From Daphnia carinata (Eukaryota; Arthropoda; Branchiopoda; Diplostraca; Daphniidae), in assembly GCF_022539665.2 (NCBI RefSeq), contig NC_081340.1, positions 1,364,001 to 1,428,000 of the forward strand: 64,000 nt of DNA, given 5' to 3'. The notes beneath the pieces were generated by a model, which worked only from the letters and a program-made list of their open reading frames with translations, did no database searches and had not been told where the DNA came from. Both the position numbers and the translations under genes were made by a program. Each line of letters opens with the position of its first letter. The first letter of the stretch is position 1. Positions 29,001-42,100 of this stretch are shown one piece after another.

Positions 29001-29866
29001 GGATGAGCCGTTGCTAGAAATGAGTTCTTGATCATATGCCGGCCAATTAGATTTCCACCGTAAGAAAGGAAAAAAAAAAAAAAAAAAAAAAATCGTTTTC
29101 AGGAAGAGGAGCAATGAGAGGGAAAAGATGCGCCCCACCGATTCCAGGTGAGAAAAAGAAAAAATTTTTCTATCGTGCCCCTCTGTCGGTTCCACTACAT
29201 AGACTCGTCACGCCTCTTAAATCTTCTTACACGACCACCCCTCCACCCGCCTTTTGGTGCTTATCTCTTACATGTACATCCATTTTTTTTTTTTTTTTGA
29301 AATATTTTATTTGAAGAAGGGTTGCGCAACTGCACCATTTTTTATGTATTTTATTTTATTTTATTTCTATTTTTTTTTTTTTTTTTTTTTTGAAACGGCT
29401 TTTATTTGCAATACGAGACTCCATTTGGGTTGGTGGGAAACATATTGCGTTCGTTTTTTTTTTCCTTACGTTTGGGGATTCTGAGTAGATCGGGAAAATC
29501 TTGTCGATAAAAACCAAGACGGCATTTACCGTCAATTCCCCTCCCCCCTGATGTTAATTTCTTTTTTTTTCCCTCTTCCCTGTCGCGCTTGAATGTTATT
29601 TTTTTTTTTTAAAGACAATAAAAAAAAAAAAAAAAAGGAGGACAAGGTATTTGATTGTTATCGGCCTTAAACGGTAAACGGGACTTGTAGAAATGCAGGA
29701 AGAAATTTAAACGAGGCGGCAACGTCGAGGGTGTTGAAAGAGAAAAAGAATGTTTTTTAAAGAGCCAAAACAGAAAAAAAAAAAAAAAAAAAAAAATCTT
29801 GATGATGACCCCGGTGCCCGTTTCGGTTGCAAATCATCGGGATCTTCCTTCTTTTGTTTCTCCCCT

Positions 29867-29904
<38 letters not shown>

Positions 29905-30880
29905 TTTTCTCCTCCCTTCTGGTTTGGCTTCACGAAAAAAAAAAAAAAAAAATAAAAGGTCCGACGCAATAAGCGATAAGACTCACACGAGTGTCGGTAA
30001 GGTCCTTCTTTTTTTTTTCTTCTGGGGGATAGGGAGGGGGGGGGGTTGTCTATCTGGTTCTGTGGCCGCTCTTTTGTGAGTGCGTGTGTCAGCGCCCCTT
30101 CCACCTATATGCCGTGTCTAATTTGAATGAAAGAGTTATGCAAGGCAAAGGCCAAACAACTTGGCCTTTCTATATCGTTTCGACAACTGCCGCTATTCTT
30201 TTTTTTTTTCTTTCTGTGACCTCTTCCTCTTTTCTGCTTTTTGTTGTTGTTGTTATTATCACGACCGATCACGGCAAAAAAGGGGATGGGGGAAAACATG
30301 GCATCCGTCGAGGCAAGACATTCATCATATAGAAATGGGGAATGAAGCAAGAGGAGGAAAACAAAACAAAACAAAAAAACAGTTGAAAATGATTGGAACC
30401 GTTGAGTTGAGAGCCAAGAAAAACAAGAAAAAAAAAAGAAACTCAATTTATCCAAAAATATTCGTTCATCGTCTGCCATTCATTTTTCACCTTCGTCTAT
30501 TATTAGATTTTCGACCGCCGACATTCATCAACTCCACCTGTCCCGGAGACCTACGATTACAAATCGTTTTGATTCTTTTTAAAATTTCCCGCCCCTATCA
30601 AAACCATTTCTTTTTTTTTAAATATATTTTTCTCTTTCTTTTCGTAAACAAAGTTTCAAAAAAAAAAAAAAAAAAAAAAAAAGGGAAAACACACACACAC
30701 ACACACACACATGACTCGCGTAAAATGGGCAATAGACAAGTTCAAGTGTAGGAGAGATGAAGATCCGCCAGTTCGGAGAAAAGCGAAACTTTACCGGCGT
30801 ACGTGGCCCATCGCCGTTTGCGTGTACCGACGAATTATTTTATTTTTTTTTTTTTTTATAAATCCAACTCGATCGAGACA

Positions 30881-30911
<31 letters not shown>

Positions 30912-33445
30912 CTCGTAGCGCTAAATCGACTTAGACCGACCGACTGTTTTTTTTTGTTGTTAATGTAAGTTTCGTGCCGCAGGGATTGCTTGTCATCCCT
31001 ATAGCCTCTCTCTCTCTCTCTCTCTCGTTGTGTGTGTACGTGTACCAAACAGCAATCATCTCGTCAAGGAGAAGAAAGAGGAGGTGTCTGCGAAACGTGA
31101 TCATCAAAAATGACGATGAGGCGGTTGGGGCCTGTCAGCCTGTTGTGACACGAACTGCACGTCCTCCCTATTCTTTTTTGTGTGTGTATGTGTGTGTGTG
31201 TGTTGTTGTTGTCTTGTGTTTAAAGGTGCGCGCGTGCGCTGGCTGCACGCCGTGCGAATGTAATGTAGTACCTGAACGATGTAGTACATGTCGCTGATGG
31301 GCACGATACACCTTTTTTGCCTTAATTGCCCGCCCCAACTCTCCTTCCCTCCTTTCAAACTTACAAAAAAAAAAAAAAAAGAAAAAAAAAGAAGGAAAGG
31401 AAAACCCTTTTAGTGCGCTCGACAGAGATCAAAGGTGGTTGAGAAGGTTCAACTTCTCCCAATTTAACGCTTTGAAGCATGGGTGTCAGGTTGTCAATGT
31501 GGAAAATAGAAAAAAAATAAAATAAAAACGAGATTGACGGCCAGCAAAAGGGAGTCCGTTTCAAATGGGGCGGTCGACGGGTTCACACACACACACACAC
31601 ACCCGTTAGATTGATAGGTGAAACTCATGCAAATCCTTCTTTATTTATTTATTTTTTTTTTTTTGCAGGGATGTAATAATTGGGTAATGTCAGAAAAAAT
31701 CATTGGAACAGACAGGAACGAATTTTTTAAATGTAAGAATTGAAAGGCTAGTTGGACTTAAATGTTATTTATGTTTTGGACGAAAGTCTTTGGCCGGTGA
31801 CACCACTAGACGCGCACGCGTATACCCCAAACAGCTGGCCGCTGCTGGGTGTTTGTTTCCGAACTCTCTCTCCCCCCCCCCCTCCCCCCTCCCCCCTTGT
31901 ATGATGTCTTACACAGCGGCAGTCCAACAGAAAAATATCACCAGCCGGGAATCATTTGAAAAAAGAAAGGGGAGGGAGAGACCAAAAATTGGTTTGGGGG
32001 GGGGGGGGGATGAATAAGAGTGAATTGGCCAGCTCACCGAAATGTCCGGCCATAGTTTGTGTTGCGAGGGGGGTGATTTTTGGGCTGATTTTCTTTCACG
32101 ACTTTGGGGCCGCGATCCATCGGCTGTCCAGTCCCTTCTGTTTGCCCGATGAATAATTGATCGAACTGAGCTGACGCCCTGATTGTTTGAGAGTTTTGCA
32201 GATTGCAATAACCCCTCCTAGCTCTATGTATGATTTGCACCGCATTTGTATACAGATCAAATAGAGTGGGGTGTCATGGAGAGAGGTCCGACTCTAAACA
32301 GTAGGCACGGGATGACGATGATGATGATTTCAAAAGCTGCATGCTGAATGAATGGGAGCTTGTGTGTGTGTCAAACTCGTGCATTGGTCACATCGTTTTT
32401 GCATTGGATGTAATCGAAACTGTTGCGTCATCATCTGTCGCATCGATCGACCAACTGTCCAAAGGCTGAACGAATCGATTTTCCACACTCTTGGCCGCCG
32501 AAAAGGCACAGCCATCAATAGCGAGGGGGACTCCTCATTTAATTTCTCTACGAAAGGTAATAGCAGTGGCATATAGCGGCGAGTCAAACGCGCTGGAAGG
32601 ATTCGCTAATAAATGAATTTCCTAGTTGCTCATTGGGGCGCGTGCGTCGCATTTTGTGCGCGCATAAATAACAGCAAATTGGACTGCGTCGTTCAATGGA
32701 TGGTTCAATGGCTAATAAACATCACTTTTTATTGGCTAATCCTGAAACATGTAGAAACAAATCAATTGCATTCCAAAAATCCGTCCCCCCCCCTCCACCC
32801 ACCCACACCCGCTCATCAGCGTTTCTTGTGTTTAGCGCTAAATCTATCAGTTGCTCTCGGAGAAGAAGTTAGACGCATCCATTGCATGGTAAATCCTGTT
32901 TTATCGACGAATAAAGAAAAAAAAAAATAAAAAAAATAATAATAACAACGTTTCATGTGGCGCGGCGGACACGTATTTCACGCGCCCGGCCCCCTCTGTG
33001 TTTGATGACATAAGACGGCAAAACACCCACCAAAAAAAAAAAAATAAATAAATAAAAATAAAGGACCTTTTTTTTTTTTTTTTTGTTTTATCGTCTCCTA
33101 CCCTCCTTAATCTTCCGTTCATTTTAGTTGACGTTTCATTGCCACGCGACGTTTTTAAGGAGCGAAGGAATGAAACATTTCATATCAAAATGCTAGACCG
33201 CCTCTTTATTGTTCTCTTCTCAGTGCCCCCCCCCCTCCTCCTTTCTTTTTCCCTTCTTGATTTGAAATTTTCCTTGTTTTAATGACCTATCGAATGTCTT
33301 TTTTTTTTTTTCTTTCTTTAAGGATGTGATGTTTTGATTGGGGGAAAAGGTCGTTTTCGAGCCCGGTCGGAACGGCGTTATTTGAGAGTTCAAAATCGAT
33401 GGCCATTCTGCCAAAGAAAATAGCCGTGTTTTGTTTCCTTTCTTT

Positions 33446-33480
<35 letters not shown>

Positions 33481-35627
33481 AGATAGGAAAGACAAGATAC
33501 ATCCCATGGGCTGATCGAAATCGATAAAGATTTATTGGCTCGATGAGAAGCCAACGCGCTGTGTCTTTTCGTTTTGTGTGTGTGTCTGTGTGTTGTATAC
33601 CCTGGGACATTTGTTTTTAAAAGTGAGACGACTTATCCCCGACGAGAAACCTTTTTCGGTCATATTCTCTTTTTGCAAACGTTTCTCAGTTCGAAGTTTT
33701 ACTCGTTTAAAGGATTTTTCTTTTTGCCCTTTTTTTGTCTTTTTTCGTTTTTTTTTTTTTTTTTAAACGAGCGAACTAAAACAAAAAAGACGCAGCTGTA
33801 ACGTAAATGGACAGGTGCGTGTCAGTCAACTGTAAAGACTTTTGGGTAAATACTCATTGAAATATAGGTCGGCCAGCTTATTTTGCCGGACCCCCTGTTT
33901 GTAAGAACTGTATGGAAAGAGGGGGGGCCAGCAGTGAACGATATTGTTCTTCGGAATACTTTCGTCCCTTTTTTTTTTTTTTGTAGGCCTATTATAACCT
34001 CTTACCTCCTACAGTGGAGAGGAAGGAAGACATTAAAAACGAAACGAAACACACACACAAAATTGTAGACGAGAAACGCCAAAGAAGGCAAGAAATTAAG
34101 TACCAAGTCAAGAAAGATTGGAGAGAGAGACACCCCCCGAAGTGAAGTCAATAACCGGCTGTTAATTGTCGGAGAGTCTTGGAAATAAGAACAGTTTTTA
34201 AAAAAGGACCCCCCCCCCCCCCCTCTCTCTCTCTCTCTCTCTTTTCCCCCCGCCCTTTTAGCGGACGGACTTCGACCCATTAACACCCGTCATTTTGTCG
34301 GGAAACATTTTTTTTTCTGCAGCAACGAAAATGACGGGCGATTTGCCACACGTCTAAGAAATGTGAAGGGGAACCCGACGTTGGCCATCCAGCTGATCGC
34401 CAGCTGATGCCAAACGATCGGCTATGAAGGGTTGATTTTTCTTTTTCGTTGGGTTTTTTTTGTTTTTTTTTATTAGAGTGTGCACGCACGTATTTCTGTG
34501 CCGCCACAGCGACGGAATGCCCAGTTCATAACAGACGCATACCCTCGCTAGGTATATATGACGTTAACGCTAATGGTTTCTCGACGTCAACTCATCAGCC
34601 CTGCGTTCTATATTGCCGTAAAAAAAAAAAAAAAAAAAAAAAAAACGTTGTTAGAAAACAGGCTGGATCAAGCCAAAGCGGCCCGGGCTCTCGAAAACAC
34701 TCGTTAACGGACTCGGATCATCAAAGGGCATCAGCATTTTCTAACCGGGAAAAAGAAAAATGTTTGGAGAGTTTTATTACGTTTGTCTTTTGGCACACTC
34801 TTGTTAATTGCCCAGTTGTTTGCGGCGGCCGGATATCACTCATCTCCGATTCTATCACGTAGAAACGCAGTTGTCTTGTCTACATGCCAAACTGCGATAG
34901 GCACGAAAGAAAAAATGAAATGCTAAATGTAAAAAAGATAGTACATATATAGAGGCGGACAAGTAGGTCCTAGATGGTTTATATAGTCTACGTTGTCTTC
35001 TGTTTTTTTGTTTTTTTTCTTTTCGTTTGGGGTACGTTTGAGCTGGAATGAAAAGCCTTAGCCCCACATGTACACGTACCATCCACTCACACACACACAC
35101 ACACAGGCACACAGGCACATAAACATAAACAGATGGATGGTGCACAAGTAGAGACAGAATGGAATAGCAACGACAGAAAGTATGTACGCACACGCGCCTA
35201 TTACACACAAACAGAGAAAGAAAAGAAAAAAAATACATAAAGGAAGGAGAAAAAAAAAAATGTATATAATAAAGGGGTAACATAAGAGGCCACATAATGA
35301 AGGTAATCATCCGTTTCTACTCCCTTTTTTCTTTTCTTTTCTTTTCTTTTTTCGTTCGTTCTCTTTCATCGTTTCTCGTCCGTCTTTGACTACAAGTTGC
35401 CAAGCACACGATGTCACGAACGGACACAATGGCGCTTCCAAGTTTTTTCGTGTTGGGACGGATCGATAATTAATGTCCGAGACGCTCCTTTGTTTTTGCT
35501 ATTTCGCTATTTCGCTTTGTATTTTTCTACTCACTCACTCACGACTTGGTGTAATGGATGTGAAATTTCGGTTAGAACGAAAAGCGGACGCATTCGGGAT
35601 TTACATCGCGCGGAGGTCAGGTTTTTT

Positions 35628-35659
<32 letters not shown>

Positions 35660-36453
35660 TCTCCAGACGAAGCGCTTTGATGTCGTTCCAAAGTCCTTGC
35701 GGGTGGCGGCGTCGGGCGGCGACAGTCACCGCAGATGCGGAAGATGGGACTGTGACTGTAAGCCAAAAGAAAAAAAAGAAAAGACGTTGAGCGGCGGGAT
35801 TATAGAACCAAGACACAAGCGTCTAGTAGCCGGACGTATTTCATCTTATATGGGCAACCTAATTTGTCATTGTCTGGATGAGAGCCAGCCGACGACGGAC
35901 GTCGCCCCTTGCCGTCCTTTTTTTTTTTTTTTTTTTTTTCCGCCCACGTCGGCGACGGGCGTCGCTAGTATTTTGTATTTTTTTTTTGCCTCAAGCCACG
36001 TAGATTCTTTTGCCCGTGTTCTGACTCAATCTCGCACACACCGAAGGAAAAATGGAGAACATCGTCTAATCCGATTAAATAAAGAACTGGCCCCATGATG
36101 GATGGGGGTTGACGCTGATGAAGAGCTTCTCTTTCCCTGTTGATTGTGAAACCTCTTCGACTGCCAGCTCACGCAGGATATCCTCATTCAAAAAAAAAAA
36201 TTAAATAAATAAATAAATAAAATCTTGTAAAATAATTTTTCTTATTTTCGCTAAAGAAAGCGTCGTTGAAGGGCTGCTGGCCGATCATCGACGTTGTTGA
36301 AGCAACAAAGACTCGACAGGGGAATAATAGAGAACTTCGCTCATGCGTCCTCAGATATACTGTATATACATATATATATATATCTAGACGATTACGTTTC
36401 GCTATGTCTGGCTCGTGACAAATGCTTAAATTGCCCTGTGTGTGTACGTAGGA

Positions 36454-36492
<39 letters not shown>

Positions 36493-36795
36493 ACGAAACA
36501 AATGCGCTGGCATTAAGCAACAAAAGGAGTATCGGTCTTGGTGGCATTGAAAAAGAAAGAACGTCCGCTGCGTGAGTTAGTATGCAGCCGTTTCACTTTT
36601 GAAATGGCATGTTTTTATCTTTTGCCCAATAAACGTGTCCATTTGATGGATTCTAGGACCCATTAGAGAGTTTATATTGCCAGCTGGGTCATTCAGTTTG
36701 AAGCTTCGCCATTTACTTCCCCCTATTTTTTGTTGAAGATTTTTCTTGTATGGTACATCAATGGGTCGTCTCTACCAGCTGGTGGGTTCATTTCT

Positions 36796-36832
<37 letters not shown>

Positions 36833-39157
36833 TGTTTTGGGGCGCGTTCTTTTTCTCATCTCTTTCGATATCTTATCTTTCGCCGGTCCAGAGTCTAATT
36901 AACAGTATGAGAACGACCGAACACATGAGGGTCGGGGAGGCAATTGCGACCTGAGCTGACAAAATACCTTTCATTGGAGGGGCCGCAATGGCTCCTCTCA
37001 CATGACTTCATGAAAGAGGGTTTATTTTTTTTTTACTTTTTAAAGATATACAACTATGTTTTTTTTTGTTTTTTTTTTAAGAATGTCTTTTCTATTTTTA
37101 TCTAGTGTGTTCAATTGAAGAGACATTTGGGTTTTTTTTTTTTTTTTTTTCGTTATCTTTTCTCGCTTTCTTCTCGTCCCTTTTTTGGCTTGTTCCCGGT
37201 CCTGGTCATCTTACTCTCCTTGCCTCAGGTTCAGGTATACTATATTCGATAAGAACGGCCATGATTTATGACCGCCTCATTTCAGAAGTATGGGAACAAA
37301 GCAGAGCTTAGATTAGAATCGCCGTACATCAACCTTCATTGAATTTCTACTTAGAAAACGGACCGTAACCGTGACATAGGCTGATGTGTTGGATCAACAC
37401 AACGACCATCATGTTTCTTATTTTTTTTTTTTTTTTTTTTCTCTCCTCTCCCCTTTTGGGATTCTCGGTCCTGTTTTGTTTTTGTTTTTTTGTAGAAAAA
37501 AGGAGATGGATCGTTCGTCTACCTTTTGACTTCGTCCGTTTTTAGACTGTAGCCTCGGCGACAGTTGAACGTCCGACGCATGAAGGCAGTGCGCCAGCAT
37601 TGCCTCTGCTGCAAGTTGTCGTTTATAATTATGAGCCAACCCCAAAGAATGAAGAGGTTGTTGCCTCGATAATAGCCAATTGGCGATTTGACTGCTTCCA
37701 CTTCTTAAGACTTTGTCGCATACTATTTTATTTTATTTTTTTTTTTCTAATTTTATTTATGAAACCCTCAACTCGCGGCTGTCCTTTTCCCTCTCCCGCA
37801 TTTCTTTTTTTATTTTAATTTTTAGTTCCTTTCTTTATTTATTTTAACGATCCACAGCCACAGTCATCCCCCCGCAAAAAGTCGTTTCAGTTTGATGATA
37901 AGTACGGACGTTTTGAAGACAAAGTTTTTTTTTTTTTTTTTTTTTTTTCATCTATTGGTCTTTTATTTTCCCCTTCTGGTTTTTATTTTTTATATTTTTT
38001 TCCCTCGTCTTCGACAAGACGCGATCCATCGCGCAACGAACCGCGAACGAGAGAGGGGAGGGTTGTACACGGTGGGATGGCCTGAGCCCGGCGGATCGGC
38101 AACAGACCGACCGATCAGCGTATCAAGTACAGCCCATACATCCGTCGCATGTTACTGTAAAGCACTCTGCGCTGTCGAAACAGCTGCTATGTTTCGATAA
38201 ATATGACTCGAGGCCCCCACAGAGGATCTGTACGTCGTCGTAAATATCAACCCCCCACCAAAACTGAGTGGCCTCCCTCAGCCCCCGCGTTTCTCTTAAT
38301 ACCGAACGCCATGCTCGTTTTGTCGCTTTTTATTTTAATGGCATCGGCTAAAGGGGGCGAGAGAACTGACTCTGTGTGTCGTTTCGATATATGTGTGTGC
38401 GTGTGTGTGTGTGTGACGGGCTGATGATGATTACCAGCAAGCGGGGACGGAGCGCATTACACGATGTCTTCAGCTGTGCTATCATAGCAGAGGATCAAAA
38501 GAACATGGGAACAAACAAAACGGATCGTTAAAAGAGTCAAGTCAATATTCGCTGCCTTTCTTTTTTTTTTAACTCTAAAGGATTTTGTTATTTGTTTTTT
38601 TTTTTCGGGAGTGTTGTACAATGTTTGCACCATTCTGATACAAATAGTCATTTCCCTACTTGATTTAGAACATTATTTTTATGAATTCCTTGACAAAATG
38701 AATCACTTTTCGTTTAATCAAGACGTTTGATCAGCAGTGTATCGAACTCTCTTTCATGTATTTCATCGTAGAAAAACGTGTAGTGAACTGAACATTATTA
38801 TTTTTTTTTTTTTCAATGATTAGATTTGCATCCGGAATTTCGAACGGTTCCGTTAGCCACACGCGGGATTCTTGGCGAGCTGACGACGTTGGAGTGCGAG
38901 CCGCCTCGTGGTCATCCCGAACCGCAGGTGCGCTGGAAAAAGAACGGACAACCGATGGACCTTGCCGTTGGACAGCATCGCGATCACTCGGCCAGGTAAG
39001 AACAATTTTTTGTTGCACAGGCGGACGGAGCCGCTTTCCAAAAAATTCTCACACATTTAGTCCGAGCGACGACATGCGAGCATATCTACGTACACTTGTG
39101 CACATGCTGAAAGTCTGATGCGCCGTTGGTGTTAATAGTATTGTTACGTGATTTCAT

Positions 39158-39198
<41 letters not shown>

Positions 39199-42100
39199 CT
39201 GTTTGTTGTGGTTACTGAGATGGGCCGCGCTGTAACTAAACACCTTGCGCCGTGCTCGGTTTCGATTGAAAGTTTTTCAAAGTCCGGATAGCTTTGCACC
39301 GGATGTGGTCCATGTTTCATTATTCCTTTTTTTTTCTCTCTCTCTCTTGTTTTTTTTTAATACGAAACGATCCACCTGAGCTTTCTCTTATGTAAAAATC
39401 GTAGGGAAAAATAAATGGGAACCAAAAAAAAGGGTTCCCATGGCGTACGAAAAAAAATAGGAAATTCTCTATAATGTTTCACCTATGCGAACCGAAGCTG
39501 AAGTGTGGAGCCCTGGCCACAGGGTTTTTTTTTTGTTTTTTTTTTAGCTGGTCCTGTGTAACACGGAGAGTCTTTGGATTACATTTGTTTTTTTTTTTCT
39601 CCCTCTTTTTCTCATGGAAATTTATATGCGGTCATCCGCAACTACGATTTCTTCTTTCGCGTTATCTCGTATTGTTTTGCTCCTTTTTTTTTTTCATTTC
39701 ATTTCATTCTACACAGACACTATCAAAAATGAAAATTCAAATTTCTTTTTCCTTTTTTTTTTTTTTTTTCTTTTTTCTGCTTTTCGTCTCATTTTGTTCC
39801 AAACGTGTTATCGAGCTAAACACACAAAGAAATTGAAACAGTTAAAGCGAAGAAAGTTCGTTCAGTGACCCGTCGGCACCTCTACAACAGAACTCGTTCG
39901 CCTTTTTTTTTCTTTTTTCTAAACAGGGAAAACCAGATCCCAATCTATTTTAGTATGTGTGTACACGCTTGCACGGCTCCGTCAAATTGACCGTGATCAA
40001 AAAAAGAAAGAGAACAACCAACGATACTAATTTCGAACAGCCAAATGAGACCGTCTTTCTAGAATTTGTGTTTACCTTTACAGTTAGAGAAAAAAAATAA
40101 ATTCAAAGAATCATTTGTTTTTGTGGGCTTCCAATTAAATGAGCTTTCTATCGATACGTAAAGGTGCACCAATCATTAAAAAAAAAAAAAAAACATGTAT
40201 TTCTTTCTCAGAATTCGTATGGACGAGAACGGTAACCTGATCTTCGCCAAATTGATGGCGTCGGACGAGGGACGCTACCAGTGCTCAGCTCAAAATGTGG
40301 TGGCAACGCGGGAGACTGTGGCTGTCCTGTTATCGGTTCACGGTATGTTGATACGCTTTTATACCCCTCTAGGGCCACATCCGTCTTCTCCCTACCCCCC
40401 CACCCCCCCCCCATTCTCTTCAGCCCAAAAGTTGCTATGAGAATTCATCCGTCCGTACATTTCTACCGTCTCGGTGTATCGATCTGCCTATTGATCTTTT
40501 CCACACACATACTCACACACACACACACACCCAATGCTGCTCTTCTTCTTCTCCCTATATGTATATATGCCACTTTCTCTCCCCTACCCTCCCCCCCGCC
40601 ACGGATCAAGCAGAAAGAAGGGTGCGGTGGTGGATGACGGGGGGGAAGGAGGTACACTTCTAGCGTTCCATGCTCTAGTGGAAAGAAATATTGAATGATG
40701 TCAGATGAGTCAAATTGGATTCCTCATATTTCAATAATAATAGTAGTGTTCTGTATATACTTTTTTTTTTTTTTTTTTTGGTCGGGGTCCCTCTCTCTCT
40801 CTCTCCTGCCGTTCAGATACTTCTCTCTCCTTAATGCATACGAGCGGAATTGATGGAGGTCCACGTCCAATTCAATCTTTTGAACTCCCAACTGCGAGAA
40901 GCGCCGGATCCACACACACGCTAACGCAATGATATTGAATCCCTAGGCTAAAAAAATTTGAAAAAAAAAAAAAAAAAATACCCGGGATATTTTCCAATTG
41001 TATTGGGGAAGTTGAACGAAACCCCCTTCTCTTTCTCGTTTTGCATACATTCAAATGTTGTTTGCCGTCACCCTTTGATTCATATTTGATTGTTTTTTTT
41101 TTTCTGTTGTTCTATTTTTTTTTTTTTTGTTTCCCCTCTCTTCTACCCGTATCTCATCACTCATCGTCAATCATCGCGAATGGCGCCTTTTTGGTTTAGT
41201 TCGGCCGGTGATCTTGCGTCCACCCCAGGACACAACGGCTCTACTAGGCGGTGACGTGACGCTCGAATGCGGCGTGACGGGCGATCCGCCGCCGCAGGTC
41301 GAGTGGCGCCGACAGGACGGAGCCAAAATACCTACGGGTAGGATACGGCCAGCGTCCAACGACCAAAGCCGAACTAGTTTGAGGCTCGAGCGTTTGGTGG
41401 CATCCGACGCCGGTCGGTACGTTTGCGAGGTCGAGAACGCGGTCGGATCCAGCTCGGCTTCAGCGCAACTCTCTATATTAATTCCGGTATGCATTATTTT
41501 GATTAAAATTTGAAATGTGTGATCATTTTGAATACGTTTCATCAACTAATATTTGAATTTTTTTCTTGAATATCTATGAACATTACAGCCCACATGGAAT
41601 AGTAGCGCCGGAATAAGCAGCAGCGGACAGGCCTTTTTGCCTCGTGAAGTTCGTGGCTTTTTGGAACAAAGCATTTTCCTTGACTGCCCCGTTCACGGAT
41701 CGCCATCGCCGCTGGTCTTTTGGCAGCGCGAAGGACAAGGACGCGACGGAGGGGTTTCGAACGTCGAACTCTTGACATCCGACTCGACCGCTAACAACGG
41801 CAGATGGAACGTGTTCCGCAATGGAACGCTGGTAATCAGCCGACTGCGGCGCGAAGACGCCGGCGGCCTGTGGTGCGGAGCCGTCAGCGAAGCGGGCGGC
41901 CTAGTGGCGCGGACTCGGTTGGAGATCGTAACCGTCTCGGCACCCCCACCGCCCGTCATCGAAGTCGGCCCGGCCAATCAAACTCTGCCATTGGGATCAC
42001 CTGCCTCGTTGGCCTGCAGCTCCACTGAACCCGGCAGCCAAAACTTACCCCTTCGATGGTGGAAGGATGGCGCCCCGCTGGCCTTGTCTGTCCGCATGAC

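Larger units (their letters stand above)
27669..38823 (+). other. robo: robo intron 2
   Basis: This 11.2-kb intron lies between the Ig1 exon and the first Ig2 exon. It has GTAAGT and ATTAG ends and contains long poly-T runs (29869-29903, 33448-33478, 36798-36831), an (AG)15 at 36458-36487 and many poly-A tracts. One stretch, 35667-35757, has strong splice signals and is reported as a finding. No other gene is supported inside the intron on either strand. Confidence 0.75.

Noticed and set aside
35397-36098. 233-codon open frame in robo intron 2
   Set aside because: It spans several poly-T runs read as Phe, lacks domain similarity as a whole and lies inside a robo intron. Only the 91-bp sub-segment with splice signals was kept, as a finding.
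38816-39118. 100-codon open frame over robo exon 3
   Set aside because: It is in the wrong frame. The frame one base over gives the Ig2 blocks and joins in phase to exons 2 and 4.
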